In this document: one piece after another, positions 1-11,644 of the stretch
How positions within the stretch are numbered: the stretch's first letter is position 1
How the letters are laid out: each line of letters begins with the position of its first letter
From: Dermanyssus gallinae
Taxonomy: Eukaryota > Arthropoda > Arachnida > Mesostigmata > Dermanyssidae
DNA length: 64,000 nt
Reading direction: 5' to 3'
Assembly: GCA_003439945.1 (NCBI GenBank)
Contig: QVRM01001369.1
Coordinates: forward strand, 129,501 to 193,500
The notes under the pieces: model-generated
Told to the model about the DNA's origin: nothing
Databases searched by the model: none
What the model saw: only the letters and a program-made list of their open reading frames with translations
Position numbers and translations under genes: made by a program

Positions 1-436
1 TGTGCTAGCGGCACGGCCAATTGGAAAAAGGGTGTGCAATTGGCTCAATGTTGGGCCTATTATAGTTAAAGTAGTCAATGCGCAAGTAGGATATAGGGGA
101 ACGGAACACGGTAGGAAAAACGCAGACGTGGAATCAACAAAATCGGGGCAGCGCACCGGAAGTGCGAGCCCCTTAATTTTTTTCTGGCACGCGGTATGGG
201 CATTTAAACGAGGGGAAACAGTAGGGTACTGACATAGACAAACATTGGAGGTCATCAGACGGTTGGCTATTAGTGGCATCGAGAAGAGGAGATAAAGGTT
301 GACATAAGATGCAAAAGAGGAAGCAGGGCAAAAGGAAAGCGTAGGAGCAATGCTCCTTTCGAACGGGTTGCCATGTTAAATATGAGAGGAGGGAGGCGAA
401 GAGGAAAGTGAGAAAAACTATATAAATTACTAAAAA

Positions 437-1050
437 TAAGGTATGTCAATATCATAATAGTAACGGAAACGCATTTGTGTGGGACGCCGGATTTTAAGGG
501 ATACAATTGGTATGGTACATATCGGAATATGGGGTATGGACAATGGAGAAAACAGGTTTGGGGGAGTTGGAATAATAACCAGAGATGCTATTTCATACGA
601 AGAAGTTAGGAATGACAAAATGAAGGATCTGGTGGTTATAGAGATACACCTGGAAGGTGCATACATATGGGCATCTATAGCGGTATACAGAGTAATTGAG
701 GAATATCAGGATAAAGGAGAGATATTATGTCTGGGAGATTGAAATACACATATCGAACAGTCGTATAGACGAAAAGACAGAGCGGGCAGAAGACTGACAA
801 CTAGCAGAGTTGAGTGAGGCCCAAATTTTATATTTGGACCCGCGGGTATAGGGGCGATATACGTACTCACAGGGGGATAAAAAGTCATACGTAGATTATG
901 TACTGACGAAGGGTAAAATAGATACATGGGTAGAGGAAATCAGGCTAGATGAAGAGAAAATATACAATGCTGGAGGTGATCATAATTGGGTAGAAGTGAG
1001 CGGAAGGAAGAAGAAACCGGGGCGCGTAGTTGTACAGAAAAAATTTTGGA
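437..1050 (+). pseudogene. Endonuclease domain remnant of the 0-3.5 kb retrotransposon
   Basis: The frame starting near 445 reads VNIIIVTETHL followed by GTPDFKGYNWYG. This is the conserved TET.L block and G(Y/F)xWxG block of exonuclease-endonuclease-phosphatase (APE) nucleases that nick target DNA for retrotransposition. After frame changes, the segment near 735-750 reads LGD-stop-NTHI, matching the catalytic GDxN(T)H motif, with the residue between D and N now TGA (perhaps once Trp). At least three frame changes separate the blocks, so no active enzyme is encoded. Confidence 0.72.
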
Positions 1051-1649
1051 TAAACACAAATAGGTGCAAAAAGTAGAATACATAAAACAGCTCTTAGTGG
1101 CAAGTGGGGAAAGGCTGGTAGACGAAATGCATAGACATATTAAGGACGCATATGACAATTGCTGTAAGATAGGGAAGGACATTTAAAAGGAAGGAGAACG
1201 AGGGTGGTGGAATAATCAATTGAATAAGGCAATCATGGAGCGGAAAAGATGGAGTAAGAAGCATAGAAAGTAATGGAAAGGGACACAGACAAGGCAGAAA
1301 AGTATTAAGCAAATTACAGGAAAACCAAGAATAAAGCTCAAATGTTAATACAAGATGCAATTAAAAATGCAGACGAGAGAGAATTTAACAGGATTTTGGA
1401 GCCCCCAAGAGCCAGTGAGAAAAACAGTTTTGGAACTATGTCGGACAGGAAAAAACTAGGATAACAAATAACGTCCAGGATAGAACATACACAATAGATG
1501 AAATGAACCCGCGTTACAAGCACTATTTTTGCGCACGACTAGCGTAAACAGTGTAGAAAGTACGAGAACTAGCACGGAGATTACAACCACAGCAGATGAG
1601 ATCGAAGGCGTGGTAAAGAAAATTAATAAAAAACGGCGTGTGGTCTTGA

Positions 1650-2500
1650 CGGGATTTTGGAAATTATCGAGGCGTTGGCAAAGGATTACACGTTTTATCT
1701 AACGAAGCAATTTAATAATATACTTAAAAGGGGACGAATCCTAGAGGGTTGGCGCAAGGGAAGAGTTTCTCTTCGTCCCAAGGAGGGGGTAGATAATGAC
1801 ACTTTACAGAACAGGCGTATCGAATATTTATGCAGGTGTTTAAGAGTAGAGTGCAGAGTATTCTGGAGACAAATAAGAAACTAGGAGAATGGCAGGGCGG
1901 ATTTAGGAAAGGGTATAGGCTAGGTGATCATCTTTTTTATGAAGTCAGGCTGTGGAAACATCGATATTGCAGGGACAAAGGTGTGTTGCAGGATTTTTAG
2001 ATCTTCAAAAAACATATGATATGGTGGCAGAACAAAATTGTACCAAATTATGTTAGAGGAGGGTTTGGAGCTTCTCTCTGGGTAGAGTTACTAGCAGAAA
2101 TATACAGGAATAACACGGTAAAAATAATAATAATAGCAGCTGAACAATCTAGAGAGTTTAATCGCTAAGGGGGCAGGCTGTCCGCTGTCATCGGTGATTT
2201 TTTTGAGAAAATAGCGCGAATGGTTAATAGAATAGGTTTAGGATGGCAGATAGGAGAAAAGGGTGTATATATCAAGACATTCGTGCTGCAGTTTGCTGAT
2301 AATATGGTAGTGTTAGGTCGGGGCACTAGTGAAGCTCAATCTGGAGAAACTGGGCATGGCGTTTCATGAAGAAAGAGCGCAATTTTAGTATTTAATTGGA
2401 TTAGGGGGAAAAAAGTTTGGAGTACAGGCAAAGGAATTGGATTCTAAAAGTCAGTACAAGTATCTTGGGGTGACAGTGACCACACGCAATGATTATTTAG
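1650..2500 (+). pseudogene. Reverse transcriptase remnant of the 0-3.5 kb retrotransposon
   Basis: Conserved RT blocks appear in order but in different frames. Near 1700-1790 is a finger-like FNNILKRGRILEGWRKGR. Near 1890-1945 is WQGGFRKGYRLGDHLF (the QxGFR block). Near 2165-2200 is a GCPLS-like stretch. At about 2286-2318, LQFADNMVVLG is the catalytic box, with the usual YADD changed to FADN. At about 2452-2484, KYLGVTVTT is the thumb block. The second catalytic aspartate is lost, and stops are frequent. The longest surviving open piece is 1657-1884. Confidence 0.78.
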
Positions 2501-3490
2501 AGGGAGAAGAGACGGATGAAGAAGGCCGAAAGAGGAAGAAATGCAGTAAGGTGTAAGGGCCTCTGAGGGTTTAATGAATATTTAGTAACAAGGAATATGG
2601 AAGGCCATGTATGTGCCAGGATTGACCTTTGCTTATGCCTTTCTGGTCCACAGCGCAGGGTTGGGCAGGAGAAACAATACAAAACGAAGTGATAAGATTT
2701 GCATTGGGTTGCCGTTTTCATTGCGTCAGAGAATTTCTTGAGGGAGGAGGGGGGATGTAAAAATGTATACAAAGGGAAATACAAAGTAAGCTGAAATTTA
2801 GTATTAGGATTAAAAAATGGCACAAATAAAAGATGAGTTAAGCAGATGCAGCTGGTAAAGGCGGCACTTAGGATTAAAACAAAATGAGATCGCAGAGTAG
2901 AGTTCGCAGTTAGGGAGATTGAGTACGATAGTCAGCAATGGGCAACAGCGAGCGTATCGGAGAAAATGGTGAAATTGAGGGTAAACAAGTCATATACAGG
3001 CAAATGAAAATTGGTGGTGTGTTCCAGATCGAGTTTGGCAAGTATATATGGAAAGGAAAAGCGGCAAAGGGGCGGGGTAGAACGGGTATACGTTAATTCA
3101 AGAACGAGTGGGCTATTAGCAGATGCCAGGGCAGATGTTGAATACAAGCATTCAAAGAGCTAAATATAGGGAGGGGCAAAGTATAGAATATCGAGCATGT
3201 GGGCTAGGGAATGAGTCAATCAAGCATATTGTTAAAGAATGTACAGCCTTAGAGGGAGCAGAGATATAGAGCTGTCGGAGGCGTAGGACCAAAAGTTGGA
3301 AAGGACCTGATCGATATTACAAAGAAGAGGCTGTCCCAATGGAAAGCAAATACTCAAAAGATTTTGAAGTATACATGGTATGGATGCGTAGGTAACATAT
3401 ATGCTGTCGCTCTAAGCGGCCCTTATATAAAAGGATAACATGTGTATTTAGGTATACATATCTAGCGAACAATAAATCAATCAATCAATA

Positions 3491-3702
3491 GGAAATGCGA
3501 AGTAAAAATGATCGCATTGCATTTCATATAGGTACTGCTTCAGTCTATTGTTTGCATGGCCGGTTTTCTGCTCCTTGAGCTAAGTTAGTCAGATAGTTAA
3601 TGCAGCATATTGTATGCTACATGCTTTTTGTGTACCACACAGTACTGAAAACTCGGTTTGTCTTTACAAATTCAGCCAGCAGCGGATAAAGCTTCTTACG
3701 TT
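3491..3702. other. No gene seen
   Basis: Short spacer between the retrotransposon tail and a SINE. Nothing recognisable. The last seven bases (TTACGTT) look like the left copy of the SINE target duplication. Confidence 0.4.
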
Positions 3703-3933
3703 ACCGAGCAAGATGGCTTAGTGGCAAAAGCCTTTGCCTTGCATTCGGGAGGCCTGGGTTCGAGACCCAGACCGGCCACTCCTAAATTGGTTTTCATGGT
3801 TCCCAATTGAAACAAGGTTAATACCGGAGTGGATTAAAAATCGACCATAATCGAAAAAAAACGAGGAGCACAGATGTCTCAATAAAAAGAGATGGTGCCC
3901 CATTAACTTTAAAGTTTTAAAGTTTTAAAAAAG
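3703..3933 (+). mobile_element. tRNA-derived SINE, copy 1
   Basis: A tRNA-like head carries an A box (TGGCTTAGTGG, 3714-3724), a D-arm stem GGCT/AGCC, and a B box (GGTTCGAGACC, 3757-3767), the internal promoter of RNA polymerase III. An unrelated body (3781-3910) and an A/T-rich tail of repeated AAAGTTTT units follow. The sequence TTACGTT occurs at 3696-3702 and again at 3934-3940 and is a likely short target-site duplication. A functional tRNA is unlikely: the anticodon arm pairs poorly and the transcript runs on into the body. Mobilisation would depend on RT supplied by a LINE. Confidence 0.75.
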
Positions 3934-4192
3934 TTACGTTTGCGCTGCACTTGGCCATGATTCAGCTATAAGAACTGCTGTATGTGCAAGCGCATGTGCT
4001 ATCCTCAAGCGAGCCTTACTAAAAAGCCGATAGGTCAACCTTGACGAGCTGAAAGTTTTCATAGGGACTGGACCTTCTTATGGTACGCATATGCTAGCTT
4101 GGAACTTTGGCGGTCATAATACAATGACCTAGCATAAATACAAAACGATCTCAGTTTTTAAATTCGAACGTAAAGGTTGTCTAGCCCGTTCT

Positions 4193-4194
<2 letters not shown>

Positions 4195-4227
<33 letters not shown>
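4195..4227. repeat. (TA)n microsatellite
   Basis: Uninterrupted TA dinucleotides. No element end was recognised on either side, unlike many other TA tracts in this window. Confidence 0.95.
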
Positions 4228-4230
<3 letters not shown>

Positions 4231-5480
4231 GGATAATGACTGAATTGCGTCTACAGAGTTAAGTATCTCAGCTTACGTGCCTACTTCAACATAACAAGCT
4301 TCACTGACGTGCGACGAAGGAGGTGCCACGCTCTAGAAGCATTGTTTACAGAGGCGCATGATCCCAGCCGTCTCCCATTAAGTTCAGCTGTCAGCCCTTT
4401 ATGTTGAAACTTCTACCTATGCTCGCCCATAGACTGGGCAATCTTTCGAGAAAATGTCAGAGGGAATGTTTTAAGTCTTCAGTAGACGTGCATCACATTT
4501 ATAATAAGAATACGTACCGCAGTATCTACTGCGGCCTCTGGATAGGGATCGGTCTCAGATATAAACATATCTATTCATGATACATAATGCATGGATATCA
4601 TTACCTGATAACGGGAATGCAATAAATGGTGAAAATGCAAGAAAGCTCTGTCTGTTAACAACATATCAAATTTAAATTATTATAATTTGAATCCACATGT
4701 AATCAGATTACAAGTGATTCCTGGTGACAATCGTGATACTACATAATCATGTAGGATAATCGTAAATCATTCAATAATACTTCGGTGCGGACCAGTCAGC
4801 GAGACCACCTCAAATCAAACATACAGGAAAAAGTGATAGACCTATGAATTATTTATGATTATTACACGGATGCTGCTACAAATCTGGCGGAAGACATCTA
4901 TCGCTGGTACAATAACACACAATGGTTTGAGCCCTTTGTTATTTTCAATACTGTTAGGCGGCTTGCCGCAAATGATGAACCGGCCTCTCTTTATTCTCGA
5001 TCAGGAACTAGCTTCGTGCAGTATCTCGCAAATCAGAGATCTGGAAGAAATCAACCTGGGAGTATTAGCATAGGGGCAAACGATTTCCGCCCGTTGGATG
5101 GGGTAAAATTTGTGTATCACGAAAGCTTTAAAAAATATAAGGAGAGCTGGAAAGATTGACCGGATACATATAGTGATATATGGCACAGCAACACTATGGC
5201 GCAACACCTGAAGAATATCAGGGTTTAAGGGAAGAGACTTGACGACAGCATTGGCAGCGGAAACATCACTAACTGATCTCTAGTATTTTCCAATAGCTCG
5301 TTCTGGTCTTGGCCTTGATGTATCAGTTCGACAATCGCTCAGTGAATTGTTGGCTTATTAAAAACTGGCTTAGTATGTCCAAGCTAGATATGGATATTTT
5401 TTTCTATTGAAGTGCGTTGATGGGGGTGGGCACCATTGTCCTCGTTATATCCGAGTGTTTTTTTCTGTCCCTTCTTTTTC
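4228..5480. other. No gene recognised
   Basis: AT-leaning sequence with only short scattered open frames on both strands. None carries a motif or splice context I can defend. Confidence 0.4.
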
Positions 5481-6560
5481 ATGAATGGTAACAGCCTCAC
5501 TACCATCATAGATGCTGCGGCGGCCACTGTTTTGCGCATTGCGAGCCGGCTGGTCCAAAACTCCCGTACCATCATGGCGGGCGGCAGCGCGGTGCCCTTT
5601 ACAGAACTACTGCGGAGCTAGCTTGCTGGCGGCCTGGCCTTATTGGCTAATAGTTCAGAATGTGTCTCCTGCTGAAGGGTTTAGTTTTGGTCTGAGGCAA
5701 AACGACATTCCCTCTTTTCTCCCCTCTCCAACAAACAGAGTGAGGGGGGCGACAAAGGAAGGGGACGGATAAAAGAGGACGAAGAGCACGTCGCAACCGC
5801 GCGAGCGTCGGCATAGTCGCGACCGGTTGAAGAAAATGCAAATCGAGAAAGAAAAAAAACTCGTCGAAGAGGTTGGTCGTCGTCACCGTCATCGGCAGCT
5901 GGTGCTGTGGCGTCATTGAGCTAGAGTTCTACGTCAACGCAACGTAGTAGTTGGTTGTGTTGATACTGCTACAGCCACCCCTTGCTTTTCCTTCAGCCAC
6001 CGTGCCTGTGCGTGCTCGCCGCCGCTGCTGCTGCTTCCTGCTGGTCGTGGATGGTGGATTTTGTCTAATGTTGCGTGAACAATTCGCCGCTTCCTGCGTG
6101 TGACCGGCGCCTTCCTGCCATCCGAGGAGCCACGACGCGAGACGACAGCGCCCCCTCGGGCCGCCGAGTCGCTCCCCTCGGACTCCCCCGTGCAGTAGCA
6201 GCGGAAGGAAATTGTGGACTCCCGGTATCCCTTCCCCTACATATCGCCATTTTTTCTTCCTTATCTATCCTTCTCTATTTTATGCTCTCTTTTTCTCTAC
6301 ATCTCTCCGCGGCGTTTCAAATGCAAACGAAGCAGCTAACCGTAGAGAGACGGGCGTTTAAGGCCGGCTGGCGCATACATGCAACCACGTTTTGAAGCTC
6401 TGCGACGTGTTTTGTTGTCGTCGTTTTCTTCTCATTTTTCGTTGTTGTTATTGTTGTTATCGTGAACGCCGTTTGGTTTCTCTATAACCACTAGACGCTT
6501 GCCTCCCGTGCTGCACGGCGAACTCGCACGTTACCTGCACGCAGCAACCACAACAATAGG
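5481..6560. promoter_or_regulatory. GC-rich island, possible promoter or 5' UTR
   Basis: Base composition changes sharply to CpG-rich DNA with purine tracts, CGTC/CGAC repeats and GCTGCTGCT runs. A TATA-like GGATAAAAG at about 5767 lies upstream of a short frame from the ATG at 5835 (about 27 codons, starting MQIEKEKKLVEE). Such islands in arthropods often mark promoters, 5' UTRs or first exons, but no long coding frame or clear splice donor confirms one. This could equally be unconstrained GC-rich DNA. Confidence 0.25.
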
Positions 6561-7252
6561 ACAACTCCCGGTTTAGATGTCATCGTCATTACTATATCAC
6601 CACTGCCGAGAGCCGATCATGTACTTAATCTGCTACTCTTCTTCTCCTATCGTGATATTTGTCCGAAGACATAATTCTCGAAAAATTGTCATTATGCCTT
6701 TGCAATGTATGGGCTTACGAGCAAGTATCTGATTATATGGTCTGCCATGGATTCAACTCAAAATAACACATGCTCTTAAACTACTAACTCTCTATTCATG
6801 CCTGTGCTTCCCTTAAAAAACATGTAGAGCGGCAGGGAGGTGACCACCAGGGTAAAATTTAAGTACAGCCACAGCCAGTGACGGAAAAAATTATGGCTAT
6901 CATATTGCCACTGAACATACAAATTCTCAAACCTTTCTAATAGAATGTTTGACAACTATGTCCAACACAAATACATGAGAATGGTACCACTATTAGGCGT
7001 TAAGGGCCCGAGCACATATGATAACAGCCAACAGCCAACACTGAAAATCTACTTAAGAAAAATATTAAATGACACAATCCAAATCTGGATGACTGACACT
7101 ATAAGGGTACTTTTGGACAGCATGGCAAGGTTTAGCACTAAAACATAGATATAATGTTTCCGACGGAAGCTTTTCAATGTGAACTTCGTGTGTTAAAAAT
7201 ATCTTTCTCCGCGTATTTCTAAATCCCCGTTAGAATCGCCACCCCGGTAAAA
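6561..7252. other. No gene recognised
   Basis: Ordinary AT-rich sequence. The only notable open frame (6945-7148, 67 codons) has no recognisable motif. Confidence 0.4.
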
Positions 7253-7318
7253 TTATATATATATATATTTATATATTTATATATATATATATATATATAT
7301 ATTCATACATATATAAAT

Positions 7319-7370
<52 letters not shown>

Positions 7371-7440
7371 CATATATAAATAAAAAAAAAATATATATAT
7401 ATATATACATACATATATAAATTAAAAAAATATATATATA
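7253..7440. repeat. Compound (TA)n / A-run microsatellite left of Tc1-like element
   Basis: TA tracts alternate with CATACATATATAAATAAA units and A-runs, repeated about three times. The tract abuts the first base of the Tc1-like terminal repeat at 7441. Runs of translated Tyr-Ile through it are artefacts. Confidence 0.92.
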
Positions 7441-7705
7441 CAGTTCCTGAAAAAAAATATAGGGCCACCCATTTTTGTTACATTTCACGCATCTTTATAA
7501 CCAATCGTGTAAAGATCACAGTGATACATGTTCACAGAGTCACAGCGGAGACTTCTATCGATATTTAGGGTCTCGGATTACTTTGAACCACGAGATTTTC
7601 ACATTTGGCACAGCTACACCGCGAAAAAAATATAATGCCACTAGAAAGATATCTGTTTTAACAAATTAATTAAGCAGATTAACGGTATTTGGGCTAATTT
7701 CACGG
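7441..7705 (+). repeat. Left terminal inverted repeat of Tc1-like element
   Basis: Reverse complement of 8753-9020 with a few dozen mismatches and small indels by eye. Similarity ends near GCTAATTTCACGG (about 7693-7705). Confidence 0.87.
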
Positions 7706-7789
7706 CATTTATACTATACTTAGTACTCAGTGAACTTCCCATTAAGTCGGATAACCTCAAAAGTGCGATTTAGTATAGTGTTAAACAAA

Positions 7790-8723
7790 TTTTGGATGAC
7801 GTTTTGCAAGAGCTCGTTCCAAGCCTCGAAAAGTATTTTTTATCCGTGTAAACTTATTGTTCGAGCCAGGTCCACTCATTCTGGATCATATTAAGATCAG
7901 GCGAGAGTGCAGGCTAGCGAAGGACTTCAATGTGACGTTGGTCGAACCAGCTTCCGATCAGCCTGGCGGTGTGAATCGGGGCGTTATCGTGTGTAAAAAC
8001 GAAGTCTGGCCCTCCCATCAGCTCGAAATGCGCCGATTGCTCTTTTAGTAAATCCCGTATCGCGTCGAATAAACACGACCGTCTAAAAACGCAATCGACG
8101 ACTTTGTATAATACCCGACAGCAGCCCAGATCACCACTGAACCGCCACCTGAGTGACGTTTTGACAAAATTCGTTCTTCCTCGCGGACATCGTGCGAATA
8201 ATAGTAAAATCGATCCGATTCATCAAAGTTAAACTTTTTGCATTCGAAAAGAGCGCTCTGTGTCACTCAGTGGTCCATCACATCGTATCGTGGGCACTCA
8301 GTGGTCAATGACATTTTATTGTGGGCGAAGTCAAGACGAGCTTTCGTCGGTCAGCGGTCAATCGTTGTTTTTTCTTGTGTTTTTGCCAATTTGTCTGCCT
8401 GAGGAAGCTTTGCACAATTTCGCACTTTCATTTGCACGTCGGCCGCCGCCGCAATTGCCCTCGCCGAGGGCGCAGAGTTCGACGCTTTCTTCAGAATTGC
8501 AGCTTGCTTCGTTCCGAAATAAAATGTGGACGCCCGAAACCTTTTTCACGGCGTATTTTTTACCTAAATTAACAAAGTGATTTACTACTTGGGCACAACG
8601 CCCCAATTGACAGAAAATTTTGCGATTAGAGAGGCCGATGTCCTTATAAGCCTTGATATGGGCCTTTTCTTCACCCATGAGGCGCCAGCCCAAGCCCATC
8701 GTTTCAACAAAGAAAAACTTCAA
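7790..8723 (-). pseudogene. Tc1-type DDE transposase, broken
   Basis: Reading the minus strand, the N-terminal part (8723 down to about 8358) contains MGEEKAHIKAY..IGLSNRKI, a Tc1 helix-turn-helix DNA-binding segment, followed by LGRC.QVVNHF. The catalytic part (from 8266) contains KKFNFDESDRF, then RHSGGGSVVIWAAVGY, the signature RHSGGGSVMxWGxxxx block. After a frame change near 8040 it reads THDNAPIHTA (second catalytic Asp kept), then PALSPDLNMIQNEW. By alignment to the family pattern, the first Asp of SDE reads Glu and the final Glu of IEN reads Gln. With frame shifts as well, it cannot be active. Length and order of domains fit a Tc1 transposase. Confidence 0.88.
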
Positions 8724-8752
8724 GTAGGAATTCTGCCTTTGTTTCTGTCGAG

Positions 8753-9016
8753 CCGTTAAATGAGCTCAAACGTCGTTATTCCGTTTAATTCACTCGTTAA
8801 TACATGCATCTTGCTAGTGACATTATCACTTTTTGGCGGTGTAGCTGTGCCAAATGTGGAAATCTCGTGGTTCAAAGTAATCCGAGACCCCAAATGTTGA
8901 TAGAAGTCTTCGTTGTTACTCTGTGAGCATGTATCACTGTGATTTTTACACAATTGGTTATAAAAAATGCTTGAAATGTGGCAAAAGTGGGTGGCCCTAT
9001 ATCTTTTTCAGTCAGG

Positions 9017-9020
<4 letters not shown>
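8753..9020 (-). repeat. Right terminal inverted repeat of Tc1-like element
   Basis: Inverted partner of 7441-7705. It ends with CAGGGACT directly before a TA tract. Confidence 0.87.

Positions 9021-9071
<51 letters not shown>
9021..9071. repeat. (TA)n microsatellite right of Tc1-like element
   Basis: Pure TA dinucleotides starting at the last base of the transposon. Confidence 0.95.
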
Positions 9072-9074
<3 letters not shown>

Positions 9075-9109
9075 ACGTTTTTATTTATTTTTTATGGAGG
9101 AGCTAAATA

Positions 9110-9700
9110 CTATAGGCACTAACTCAGTACAGTCAGCAAGACACTCAGCTTTCTGCAGTGTAGGATACACCTCCGATGGTTGGTCATTATTCCGCTGAGA
9201 TCATACCCACTAAACACACCTCCCCCTTAAGCTTCACTCTCTGTCAGCCCGGCTCTCCTTATATTTGTACTACGAGCTGACAAGAGAAGTGGTGAATGTC
9301 CTCGGATCAATTGCCCAAAGGCGTCTCAGAGTTTGCCCTTATAGATGCTGCATCCCTCTACCTGCAAACGGGTTCTTCTAGAGTTCGTATTTTGTCCTCT
9401 CTGTCGCGAATCTGTCTCTCCTGAGTCACTCCAGGTGCCCCTTTCCAAGCAGTACCTCTCGTGCCACTGCAACTCTTATATTCTACTAAAGGTGCCTTCA
9501 CAGATCAATTGCACAAATTGTGAAACCCCCTGAGTAGGCAGGTCCGAACGGCTTATTGAGCATAGCGCTCTGCACAACTTCAATTGATCCATTTTTTCTT
9601 AGCCTCTATTTTGACTTGCGAAAAGACTGGGCAGGCCAAGAGCGCATGCGCTGCGTCGTCTTTGATGCCTAGGCCACAGTGTACCCAATGAGGCTGTTCC
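9110..9700 (-). mobile_element. R1-like retrotransposon 3' fragment, minus strand
   Basis: The segment 9196-9250 (rc) shares a 3' UTR-like block with 55710-55780: both contain ATACCCACTAAAC.CACCTCCCCC and TTAAGCTTCACTCTCTG. Further 5' on the minus strand, broken frames read RRSACALGLPSLFAS and similar, the post-RT Cys/His region of R1-like elements in poor condition. This is a 5'-truncated copy of the same family as the 55.7-56.4 kb fragment. The exact 5' limit is uncertain. Confidence 0.6.
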
Positions 9701-9849
9701 TATCCTTAACAGATACGTCTGGAGGATGCCATGGGCCGTTTTGTGAGAGGCTGGGACTGTATATGGGATAGCCACGCGTCGATGCTACTGCCTGACGATA
9801 ATGAGGACAAAGCCCCCCTGACTGAGCAACAGGACAGATAAGTAGCCAT

Positions 9850-11500
9850 ATTCGCATCCCTGCAGAAAGTCATCGGGAAACATAAGATATCAAAATTAGG
9901 GGCATGGCTCAGAAGCTACGGTAGGTGACTATGTAGGCAAGCAGAGAGGAAGCGGGCACGAAAGGAGAAAAACAGGCTACTCCAAAAAGCAAGAGAGAAA
10001 GCCAAGGCTACCGCAGAACTCGCCTACATGGGTAACGAAATGGCAAAAATTGAGGTGCAAATCAAAGGCTGCAATACGCCATGCAAAGTACGCCAGATAA
10101 AACAGCACTGCTCCTTGATTGTGACTGGCCAGAGGAGGTGTACAAGAGAACTCTTCGGATGGAAGCAAGTACCCACAAGGACACTCCCCTAAAGCCCCAT
10201 ATAGCCAGAGAGGACGACTCAGTGGACACTACGACATGAAAAAGCTTGTCTGCACAGTTTTAGGGGCTTCCCAGTGCGGCGGCTATCATATGTTAGCTCA
10301 CGTTCCGGTCCGTGCAGGAACTGGATGAACAGGAGCAAGTCTCCAAGCGAGTACTTGTTTTTATTCGGGTGCCCAGAGAGGCAACTAACACAGAAAACAC
10401 GCGACTTCTTGATACGGCTTTAGACGTGATCAAACGGCACTGGGACGCAATGGACCCGCTGCTCTGCTATATTACAAACAAAGGGGCCAAAGATGGAACA
10501 AGAAATATCCCTAAAATTGTTCCACAAACACGAACTGGGGCTTGTAGTTACAACGGCAAAAAGTAGAAGGAAAGGCAACGCTGACCAAAGCAAGGGAAAG
10601 AGACACCAAGCAGGACTATCTATATTAATAGTAGTAGTAGGGGTAGGTACCTCTTTCGAAGACACTCTGCGGAAAAATTGACCAGACTGGTGATAGTGCA
10701 TCTTCTAGAGGGTACATCAAAACCGGAAATAGTCAAGTCGCTTAACCTACTTCCGAAGATAAAAAGCACCTACAAACTGGATGAGCCACCCAAGGTGGCC
10801 TCGGGACGATGATATGCGTTCTTGAGGGTCATTGACCCAATGAACCTTACCGAGACAGGCCGGATCTCTATCGGACGGTCGACGCATCCTGTGGTCAAAT
10901 TGATTAATATACCGTGTTGCATCAAGTGCCAAAAGGCCGGGCACAGAACCATGGACTTGCAGAATTGAAGCCCTTTGAGGAAAAAGATGCCTGGGAAACG
11001 TGCAAAATAGTCAGGGGAAAGCTAAACAGCAGTAACAGGAACGAGATATCGATTGAGGATAGGGAGGAGTTAGTACGGCAGCTCTTCCCGTCTCTCCCGG
11101 ATTTTGACACAGCTACAATTGGGGCACTCTAGGTGCGCTTAGAAGGTACAAAAAAACGCTAAGGGATTTCGTCGAATAAAATGGTTATCTCTCGGAGGCC
11201 CAATACGGGTTCAGAAAACGCAGATCCGTCCTTGCTCGAAACGGAAGAAATCAGAGGAAAAACACAGGCCCGATGGCAGGCAGAGTGGGATGGTATCCCA
11301 AGTGGTGAATAAGGGGCGTCTGTCAGAGATATTATCCCGTCAATTAAGGAATGGAAGAACCGTCTCGGAGGGAGCTCACGTAATACATGACGCAATTTCT
11401 GACAAGACACGGCAATGTTCAGACGTATCTGCATAGGATACAAAGTCATGAGTCAATGACGACGCGTAATCTCGAAACAGAGCGGCTTCGACGACTCCCC
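9850..11500 (+). pseudogene. R1-like retrotransposon: ORF1 joined to pol C-terminus
   Basis: Broken + strand frames first give a charged, lysine-rich segment (KEKNRLLQKAREKAKATAEL, near 9966-10025), typical of an ORF1 coiled coil. Then come LTETGRISIGRSTHP (about 10840-10890) and a zinc knuckle CCIKCQKAGHRTMDL at 10915-10959, where the expected last Cys reads Leu. The frame ends near 11131. At 11387-11440 a different frame reads MTQFLTRHGNVQTYLHRI, the R1 signature just before its Cys/His motif. The whole endonuclease and RT core is missing between the two, so this is an internally deleted remnant. It lies head-to-head with the minus-strand fragment at 9.1-9.7 kb. Confidence 0.62.
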
Positions 11501-11511
11501 GGACAGCAGCT

Positions 11512-11644
11512 ATATATATATATATATATATATATACAGAGTCTTCCCGAAATATTTGAAAGTCAATGTCGTATGTATGTACATATATATATATATATAT
11601 ATACAGAGTCTTCCCGAAATATTTGAAAGTCAATGTCGTATGTA

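Larger units (their letters stand above)
1..3490 (+). mobile_element. Decayed non-LTR retrotransposon (endonuclease + RT)
   Basis: Several frames on this strand, read together, give the remains of one retrotransposon polyprotein. In order these are an apurinic-type endonuclease (about 437-1050), a reverse transcriptase (about 1650-2500) and a C-terminal Cys/His motif (about 3183-3250, C..GN.S..H....C). The 3' end is marked by AATAAA followed by tandem AATC units (3471-3490), a tail style known from I/R1/LOA-type elements. The 5' boundary is outside the window or lost. Many stops and frame changes show that it has long been dead. Clade assignment within the I/R1/jockey group is inference. Confidence 0.8.
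7441..9020 (-). mobile_element. Tc1/mariner-type transposon with long terminal inverted repeats
   Basis: The ends are long inverted repeats: 7441-7705 and 8753-9020 align as reverse complements over about 265 bp with scattered mismatches. Both start with a CAGTYCCTG terminus and share AGGGCCACCC, GGGTCTCGGATTACTTTG and GGCACAGCTACACCG. TA dinucleotides flank both ends, as expected for TA target duplication, but the flanks are (TA)n tracts, so the exact duplication cannot be fixed. The interior holds a minus-strand transposase remnant. Most Tc1 elements have TIRs of tens of bases; a repeat this long resembles the long-TIR subgroup. The element is about 1.58 kb, close to a complete Tc1 length. 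Confidence 0.88.

Noticed and set aside
3703..3780. Possible functional tRNA gene
   Set aside because: A and B boxes are present, but anticodon-arm pairing is poor and the sequence continues into a SINE body with an A/T-rich tail.
7277..7488. Open frames made of repeated Tyr-Ile, also at 9.0, 11.5, 16.5, 29.8, 31.6, 32.8, 44.9 and 63.0 kb
   Set aside because: They are (TA)n microsatellites, which have no stop codon in two frames. No protein is implied.
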